Positions 57,285-64,000 of a stretch of DNA of 64,000 bases are shown here, piece after piece; position 1 is the first letter of the stretch, and every line of letters begins with the position of its first letter. Under the pieces are notes generated by a model. The model was given only the letters and a program-made list of their open reading frames with translations, had not been told where the DNA came from and searched no databases. Position numbers and translations under genes: made by a program. This stretch comes from Parietaria judaica (Eukaryota > Streptophyta > Magnoliopsida > Rosales > Urticaceae), in assembly GCA_954871525.1 (NCBI GenBank), contig OX940865.1, positions 24,722,420-24,786,419 of the forward strand, read 5' to 3'.

Positions 57285-59640
57285 TTAATCTTTCCTGAGT
57301 GGGATCAACTCTCTTCGGATTCCATCAGCGTTTAGGATGACGATTTCAACACTGTCCCCCTGAAAAAATAGCCCGGGACGTGTTTAAGAAACATGCTTAT
57401 AGGGGTGTTGAACAAATAAAATGGAGAAAGTGAGAAATTACCGTGTATATGTCCCTCTCCGTAGCACCCACAAACACATTTTTGACCAAGTCAATTGCAT
57501 CTTCTACCGAGAGTGGAGTCACAGCATCCTACGGAGAAACGATTTACAAATTAGAGAAATGGGCAAATGAAAAGCCGAACAAGGGGCAGAAATTAAGACA
57601 CGGCTAAGCCTAAGGCTCTGTTCGGAATAAGAAAAAGTGAGGGAAAGGAAATAAAATATAAAGATAAAGAATAAGGTAGCGACGAAAATAAATATCCGCG
57701 ACGGGGCCGGGATTCAATTCCGTGGGAAGGGCTAGGTAATGTTGGGGTTAATAATAATTAAGGGTACAAAATTGAAATATATACAGGGATACAAAATCAA
57801 AAATGAATTTTTTGGGGGTGTGGATGTAGCTCTGCCCCAATGTTTATCAATGATAACTTTATAATATTTAGAAGAAGAAAAAAAAGATGGACTTGTTCGA
57901 TAATGCCTTCATCGACTACGTGCAGGCGCTAAACGCAACACCCTCGATGCAGCATTGACTCTTACCAAAATTCAACACGCATAGATGCCCAATAAACTTA
58001 AAATCTTAACATTTCTTCCGTTCAGCTAAATATTTTTTCCCTATTTCCTTAATTTTCATAGACTTTGTTATCTCCATCTTCAAAACAAATAGTGACCTTG
58101 AGTAAATACTAGACAGTGCACATTCATTACACTTTTGAGTGATGAGAATATACCTGCGCAGGCAATAAAAGAGGGCTTGGAGTCTTCAGTCTGTTGTCCA
58201 AAACAGGCATGATGAGAGTGGAACCCGAGCCCTGAGAGCTGTAACCGACCTTCTCATAGGAGCCAACAGCGTCATATGTAAAAACGCAACCTTTCCCTAC
58301 AGAAAAAGAAGCTTTATCCTATTAGTTATCACTATATAGGAATGTGTGTAAAAGTTTTGGCCCTGAAGCCCAGTTTTGGTCTGAGCCCGACCTGATTTTA
58401 GCTTAAAAACAGGGCTGAAAAGGCCAAAACACAATACCCCGATACCCACTTCCGGTTTCACCCCTAAGTAGGAAGGTATTTCAAAGTGAGAAAATAATAT
58501 ATTGTAACTAAAAATTACCTTCATTATCAAGACCGCCAAGAACATTGAAGGAATAGTAAGGGAAGAAACGTTTGTAGTAGAGTGTGTTTGAGAGCAATTG
58601 CGCCATAGCAGGGCAGCTCATCTGTTTGTTATGCTGGTGCTGATAAATCTGACAATCGAATAACAGTTGATATAGTCAAAACATAATACTGCAGCGCATT
58701 ATTAAATATTTGCATGTATAATATTTCAACGCTCATAAGATTAGGTCTTAGAATCTCACCGAGTGTCTAGCTGACAATTGCTTCTGCAAAGCTCGCACAT
58801 CAGCTTGAAAACCAGACGAAGCCATCACACACTTATCAGCTCTGAACGGCCAAAATAAGTCCGTGAAATAAATCAGCAACCTCACCATCTGAGACGCTCA
58901 TAAAATAGTATAATCTCCAAAAAATCTACAGAACTGTAATACAATGACACAATACACTATAGTAATGTAAACAAGTCATGCTTAGCCATCCTGAGGTGGT
59001 TCTCCCGGTTTCTCTTGGGCCGGATGACCAAATGAAATCCAATCAGAGAGCTCATAGTAAGCAGAACTTTAAAATAAATATTTTCTCTCAAAAAGTGAAG
59101 ATTCCGTGAAAAGTCGAGAAAAAACGGGACCATTAAAATACAATGACGACAAATGACTGCTCAAACCCCCATTTCCAATCATAAAGACCTATAACAAAAC
59201 CAAATGACAGCATAACTAGGATAACCCAGTGGATGTACAACAAACCCAAATCCCTAATTCTAAGCAAAATCATGCATAACTATTAAAGAAAACATAACAA
59301 ACCAACAATTCTACATCGCAATCAAAGCATATAGAAATAATACACCTCCCGAATCCAAATTCCTACTGAAATATACTAAGAGAAGGTAATACACATACAG
59401 TTTGCTGATCTTGGAGTAGTCACGGGTGAGAATGTTGTAACCCGTCGACATCCGAGTATCGGCGGCAATCACACAGTAATCAGCTCCGGCGATCGCCACA
59501 CAAGATCTACGCACACAGAGGAAGAAAAAAAAGCCCTTCGTCACTGAAAACGTTGAATCAATCACTTGATGAAAATGGAAAGGAAGCAGTTACCCTCCAT
59601 TGTTGTCGTAAGGAGACCAGTTAGCTTGCTGCTTCGTCAT
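57285..59640 (-). CDS. PBF1: 20S proteasome beta6 subunit (PBF1)
   Basis: Minus-strand exons 59640-59594, 59506-59399, 58841-58760, 58648-58519, 58296-58154, 57528-57442 and 57359-57285 give 223 residues, the family length. This is a structural, non-proteolytic beta subunit (type beta-1 in human naming) of the 20S core. The protein starts [20 protein letters not shown], so no Thr is available at the position of the catalytic N-terminus in active beta subunits. Diagnostic blocks are [114 protein letters not shown] and terminal RKD. Intron 5 (about 58153-57529) contains a segment at about 57600-57840 that begins GGCTCTGTTCGGAAT and looks like transposon debris. Confidence 0.96.
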
Positions 59641-59895
59641 GGCGATTCTGGAAACTCCGAGCTTGAGCGAGCGAGCGAGAGAGAGAGAGAGTTAGGGCGT
59701 GAAGGAAATGAGAGAGTTCGAGCTTTTAATTTAGTTTTTTTTTTATCAATCAGATCTCAATTGTCTTCGTCTTCAAGAAATGAAAAGGCTAGGATCCTAA
59801 ACGACAGCGTTTGATGAAAAGGCCTTATCGGAGACCGTTGGGCCACAAACCCGGCCCAAATTAGAGAAGGCCTTATTAGATTTTATAATCGTATC
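59641..59895 (-). promoter_or_regulatory. PBF1: PBF1 leader and promoter with (CT)n tract
   Basis: On the minus strand a CTCTCTCTCTCTCTC run (complement of 59675-59690) lies about 40 nt upstream of the ATG. The GGCCCAA-type words at 59838-59860 (GGGCCACAAACCCGGCCCAA) resemble the GGCCCA elements common in promoters of plant proteasome and ribosomal genes. Confidence 0.5.
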
Positions 59896-60487
59896 ATTCA
59901 CATTAGGGGTGGCAATTTAGGGCCGGACACGAAACACGAAACGGTTACGACACGATTTAAACGGGTCTGGGTCTACCATAAATGGTTTTGGGTCCAACCG
60001 TGTCGAACACGATTAACATGATTAAATAACGGGTAAACACGGCACGAACACGATAACACGATGGGATTCAATTAGACACGATTAAATAGCAAAAAGTTAT
60101 ATTTTCTACATTTTATATCTGTTATTAATTTTTTTAATACTTATTATATATGAAATTTTACGTTTTTATTTTATTAATTACGTCTTACGATTGATGAACA
60201 TAAAAATTCGCTAGTAAAATTTTATAATATTCGATAATATAGTTAAATAAATTAACTTAAATGAGTATAAATTGAATTAATTTATCATTTATAAATAAAT
60301 AAATCTATTAATTGGGTTAAACGGGTAAACACGATAAACACGTTATTTAAATGGGGCGGGTCTGGGTCTCGTCTTCTAACACGATTACTGAATGGGGCGG
60401 GTCTGGGTCTAGACAAAATAAGTGAAAAACGGTTAAGACCCGGCACGAACACGACACGTAATCCGAATTGCCACCCCTAATCCACAT
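59896..60487. mobile_element. hAT-type MITE, 576 bp, with 8-bp target duplication
   Basis: Element 59904-60479 starts TAGGGGTGGCAATTTAGG and ends CCGAATTGCCACCCCTA, giving inverted termini. Direct repeats ATTCACAT (59896-59903) and ATCCACAT (60480-60487) differ at one base and are the 8-bp duplication typical of hAT insertions. The interior is rich in ACACGA and CACGATTA words and has no ORF. It shares most of its sequence with the older inverted copy at about 30085-30650. It lies just upstream of the PBF1 promoter. Confidence 0.93.
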
Positions 60488-61308
60488 ATATATCTATGAT
60501 CTATATATATGGCACCTTCTTCAAATTAATTGACAAAAAAAAAAGTGTTAATTGCGATAAAAATACTTAAATTTTGAATTTGAGACGATAGGGTTCTAGA
60601 AAAAAGAAATAGCGAAAAGGAGACCAAATTAATCAAATGTGAGATGACATATTTTTTGTTTAATTTTTTTTACTGAAGTTATTCAATTTTTTTATCATAA
60701 TGTTATTAAATCGTATTTATATATTCATCCAATTATTTAAAATTCTTTGTACTTTAAATCCGACAAAGAAAATTGGATGAAAAATGTGACACTTTATTTT
60801 CTTATACTTAAGATACTTTTGCCGTTATTTTTTCTATCGCCTCGTATATAAAAGTTCAGATACTTTTTTAGATCCCTTTGTATTACTTCAAATGCGTAAG
60901 TAAAAATAGATTATATTTTTAGTGTTTTTACATAACTCTGTGTTGGATTTTCAGTATCTACTAAAACATTATCTTTTCGTGAAAATTGAGTAAGGATTTA
61001 TTTGTTTATCTTTTAACAATTTTTATCGTATTTATCTTCTTGAAGACTAGATATCTTAGCAACATTTTTATCTATATAAATAAACTTAGAAACCAAAAGA
61101 ACATTAGAAAGGCAAACTCAACACACAAAGTCAACCCTGTCTCGACTTCACGAAGCTGTCAAGAAGTGCTTATTCTTTTATTTTAAAATATTCTTTAATT
61201 ACGACGAAATATTCCGAAAGCGTGCTTCGAAGGGAAACCAAAGTAAACGGAAGGAACAAAACGACATCGTTTTAACGCCGAGCTGATCGGAATCTGGAAA
61301 CGACGACG
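60488..61308. other. Intergenic before cornichon
   Basis: AT-rich. A possible decayed foldback element lies at about 60540-60870 (ATTGCGATAAAAATACTTAA against TTAAGATACTTTTGCC-like sequence). The final 90 bp form the cornichon leader. The 66-codon ORF at 60986-61186 has no recognisable domain. Confidence 0.45.
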
Positions 61309-62713
61309 ATGTGGGCCTTGTGGACTTGGCTCATCTCCTTCTTCTTCATCCTCGCTCTCATCATACTCCTCGGATTTCAGGTTTTTTTTTTTTTTTTTAT
61401 ATATTTAACTCCCCATGGATTCAATTTATGATTTTTTGGATAATCGTCAATCTGGGGTTTGTTTTTTAATCGAAATTAAACTTAGTTGGTTAGCTATGTG
61501 TGTGTGATTGTGCTTTTTCGATAAATAAACTCAGTGAAGATTATTGGTTTTTCTCAATATTTCAGAGTGATTGAAGTCTTGAAAATTGTATATGTTAATC
61601 AATTTTTTCTTTGTTAGCCGAGCAGCGATTGCCAGGGGTGAAACCGGATCCGGGAACTGGGATTTTGACGATTTTCCCGGCCAGTCCCGGGATCGGTATT
61701 AAGGCTCTATAAATTTCTTGGGTTAATTGTGGCAGAAGTATTTGACTTTGATGTTTTGTACTTTCACTGTCAAAGTTCGAGTGTTAAGTATTAAAGTGTC
61801 AATGTCTATCGAATTCAAGTATTTTTTCCACAATTGCCCCTAATATCTTTTAAATTGCCGGCTTAGAGCAAAGGAGTGAGGATAAATTCAAATAGATAGA
61901 TCCTGTGTATGTAATTAGTTACAATGTTTGGAGTCTTCGAGGGATTTTCTCATAAATTTGACTCGATTTTCTGAACGCAGCTTGTGTGCTTGGTCGATCT
62001 CGAATATGATTATCTGAACCCATACGATTCAGCGATGAGGATAAACAGATCCGTGCTGCCCGAGTTTATCACTCACGGAGTTCTGACCGTTGTGTATCTC
62101 TTGACGGGACATTGGCTCATGTTTGTATTATCTCTCCCGTACCTAATTTACAACGTCCACGAGTAAGTTCCTTTTAATCTTATACAAGAATTTATAATTT
62201 TGTGCTAATAGGTAGTTTTTCAAGCAACATAGTATTTGATGCGTCGGAAATAATTGTGTATTGTGGAAGAAATAGAGAAAGGCTCGGGATTGGAATTTAC
62301 TTATGTTCGTAATTTGCTATAAGTGATGGATCAGGAAACCCTAATCCTTCAAGAAGGAACGGTTGTTTGTTAATTTCATTCTTTGACTATCGGTGGCTTT
62401 GGCGTTCCTGGCGTGTTTATGTTTTCGAATTTGTAGCTCCAATTTGACGTGATTTTTGACTTGATGATGATCAGCTACATGGGCGGACAATACCTCATGG
62501 ACGTCACCGAGATCTACAACCAGCTGGACCGAGAGAAAAAGAAGCGTTACTTCAAGATGGGATACATCCTCGTCGCATTCGTCTTTTCGCTCTTTTGGTA
62601 TACTTCTCCTCTAAATTTTGCATCTCTTATAAGACGCATCAGAAAAACCGCTGACTTGTTTCGCTTTTGTGTTTTCCAGGTTGCTCTTCAATCTCGAAGA
62701 CCAATATGACTAA
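61309..62713 (+). CDS. CNIH: Cornichon family cargo receptor
   Basis: Exons 61309-61380, 61981-62162, 62475-62597 and 62680-62713 give 136 residues. Cornichon (Erv14-type) proteins load selected membrane cargo into COPII vesicles at the ER. The protein starts [20 protein letters not shown], the first hydrophobic segment. The signature block follows in exon 2: [22 protein letters not shown], then [20 protein letters not shown] and a further hydrophobic run to YNVH. Exon 3 encodes [20 protein letters not shown] and the [17 protein letters not shown] segment; exon 4 ends [10 protein letters not shown]. The long ORF at 62449-62709 is exon 3 read into intron and is not used. Splice sites are canonical; the first intron starts in a poly(T) tract. 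Confidence 0.95.
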
Positions 62714-63365
62714 TGTAATATTTTTTTTTACCTCTGTTAATTTTTTTTACGTATGGCCATGTATCTTTCAAACATAATCCATAAGTTCTGATGTCAATGC
62801 TAGGTTGACAAGCGATCTCGAAGACGAGCTGTTGAAAATTAGTTCGGGTTTTGACGATGTCGTGCTAATCTGTGGACAACTTTTGTTTTTTTAATTTGAT
62901 TGATAACTTAATTCTCTTGTTCATAAATTATACGAGTGGATCGCTCAAAAAATTGCAAAAAGTATCATCTAACCGTTTTGCTGATTGTTTTTCACATTTT
63001 TGAGACTCGATTGAGATACATCTATAGTTCTTATTATGATTCATTTAGCTATGAAGTTTGTGATTTCGCGTAGATATTCGGAAACCGACATAAAACTCCC
63101 AAACGAGAAAGATGAAAGAAAAAAAAATACACGAGCCAACGAGAATTCACCGAAGTGATGAACCCCCAAATGCTTTATTCTAATAACCGATAAAAAAAAT
63201 GCCACGCTCCTTCGGGACACGGCCGAAACTCTTCTATGTGTCTTGACAAGCATGAGTCAATTATTCCGTAATCCTAATTAACAAAATAACTTAATGACAT
63301 AAAAGGACTTAAATACTGAATGTCTGGAGTGACCTTCCTCTTGTAAGAGATCCTTAAGCAAATTT

Positions 63366-63413
<48 letters not shown>

Positions 63414-64000
63414 CATAAAATTATACTATCTACTCGGGTTTGTTTTTCTGCGAATATGTTAATTTAATGTTTATAATCCTAGTAAAACATAAAAAAAAGG
63501 TGCTAAGTAATTACTGAAATCCCAAAGTAATTGATCTATGGTTAAAAGAAATTCACAAAAGAAAGGGTTTCTAAGAAAATTATGTCCTCAAATAAATGTC
63601 CTCGGATCTAAACACGATTTCGACACAAGAACTCAGCGAAGAGAGACCCTCCAGAAAGATGAATCCCCTTTTCCGTATTACGATGCAGCAATGAATAAAT
63701 CCCGGCCTTTTTTCGAGACAAGGCCAAACACTGTCCTATGACGTCAAACTACGTAAAATATCCGTCCGACTTAAGTTAATAAAATCAGTAACTCCGTCTA
63801 ATTTCTGTTAAAAACAGTTCAAAAACTGTCTAAATTCTACTAAAAACGCTAATGGGTAGACGTGTGCCACCTTTACACAATTCTAGTCAAAACTCCATTG
63901 TCAAACTCAAGCCCACCTTCCAATATTAATCACACTAAGGGGAGGTTTGGAAAAAAGAAAGAAAAATACACCATTAATATATACATAATTTTATGAGAGA
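62714..64000. other. Cornichon 3' flank and repeat-rich intergenic end
   Basis: The (AT)n tract at 63369-63409 is listed separately. Segments at about 63135-63245 (ACGAGAATTCACCGAAGTGA, AACCGATAAAAAAAATGCCA) and 63620-63735 (AAGAACTCAGCGAAGAGAG, CCCGGCCTTTTTTCGAGACA) share a loose word order (GA-CC, AATGA, AACACT-TTCTATG) and may be diverged repeats. I see no gene up to the window edge. Confidence 0.45.
63369..63409. repeat. (AT)n microsatellite
   Basis: About 20 uninterrupted AT dinucleotides, likely length-polymorphic. Confidence 0.95.

Noticed and set aside
62449..62709. Cornichon-like ORF with a different C-terminus ([13 protein letters not shown]...)
   Set aside because: Exon 3 read into the following intron. 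The canonical junction 62597^62680 gives the family ending [10 protein letters not shown].
63538..63741. 67-codon ORF near the right edge
   Set aside because: No recognisable domain; it overlaps a loosely repeated segment also seen near 63.2 kb.
1..64000. CRISPR array, prophage, restriction or toxin-antitoxin systems
   Set aside because: No regularly spaced direct repeats and no bacterial-type operons; the sequence is plant nuclear DNA.

Overview
This is eukaryotic nuclear DNA from a flowering plant, most likely a eudicot. It has AT-rich intergenic DNA, many short exons with GT-AG introns, plant-specific orthologues (KEULE-type Sec1 protein, SMO1-type sterol 4-methyl oxidase, thylakoid-type DUF1499 protein), plant MITEs, a Helitron and a tRNA-derived SINE. 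I cannot name the species. No prokaryotic, CRISPR or viral system is visible. Exon coordinates were worked out by hand from splice signals, reading phase and family similarity; the summed exon phases close for every gene called intact, apart from the uncertain first junction of the reductase at 5.9 kb.

Layout. 1-129 (-): N-terminus of a DHHC palmitoyltransferase. 2.4-4.3 kb (-): EMC6, with a U12-type intron that has taken up a MITE. 5.9-8.4, 13.6-15.8, 24.6-27.0 and 27.9-29.9 kb (all +): four reductase genes of the DFR/vestitone-reductase-like SDR family, the last a pseudogene. Inside that cluster lie a Helitron of about 5.5 kb (16.3-21.8 kb) and the gene for TRAPP subunit TRAPPC2 (22.3-23.8 kb, +), which has an AT-AC U12-type intron. 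31.8-37.3 kb (+): KEULE/SEC1. 39.8-42.9 kb (+): membrane-anchored WD40 protein (TBL2-like). 44.1-46.9 kb (-): sterol C4-methyl oxidase SMO1, with a 459-bp Mutator-type foldback MITE in an intron. 47.1-47.9 kb: Emigrant-like MITE. 48.7-50.4 kb: internally deleted hAT transposon. 50.4-54.6 kb: gene-poor. 54.7 kb (-): tRNA-Ala(AGC). 55.1-56.7 kb (+): DUF1499 protein. 57.3-59.6 kb (-): proteasome beta6 subunit PBF1. 59.9-60.5 kb: hAT MITE with 8-bp target duplication. 61.3-62.7 kb (+): cornichon.

How the genes relate. Five genes act in the endomembrane system (palmitoyltransferase, EMC6, TRAPPC2, KEULE, cornichon), but they are dispersed and I see no evidence that they are co-regulated. The reductases form a real tandem family: the three introns keep the same position and phase, exon 3 is 196 nt in every intact copy, and sequence divergence and decay differ between copies. 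The most unusual points are the two minor-spliceosome introns (one AT-AC, one GT-AG), the MITE inside one of them, the three-lesion reductase pseudogene, and the ambiguous first splice junction and duplicated splice donor of the first reductase. I did not find a convincing undescribed system.
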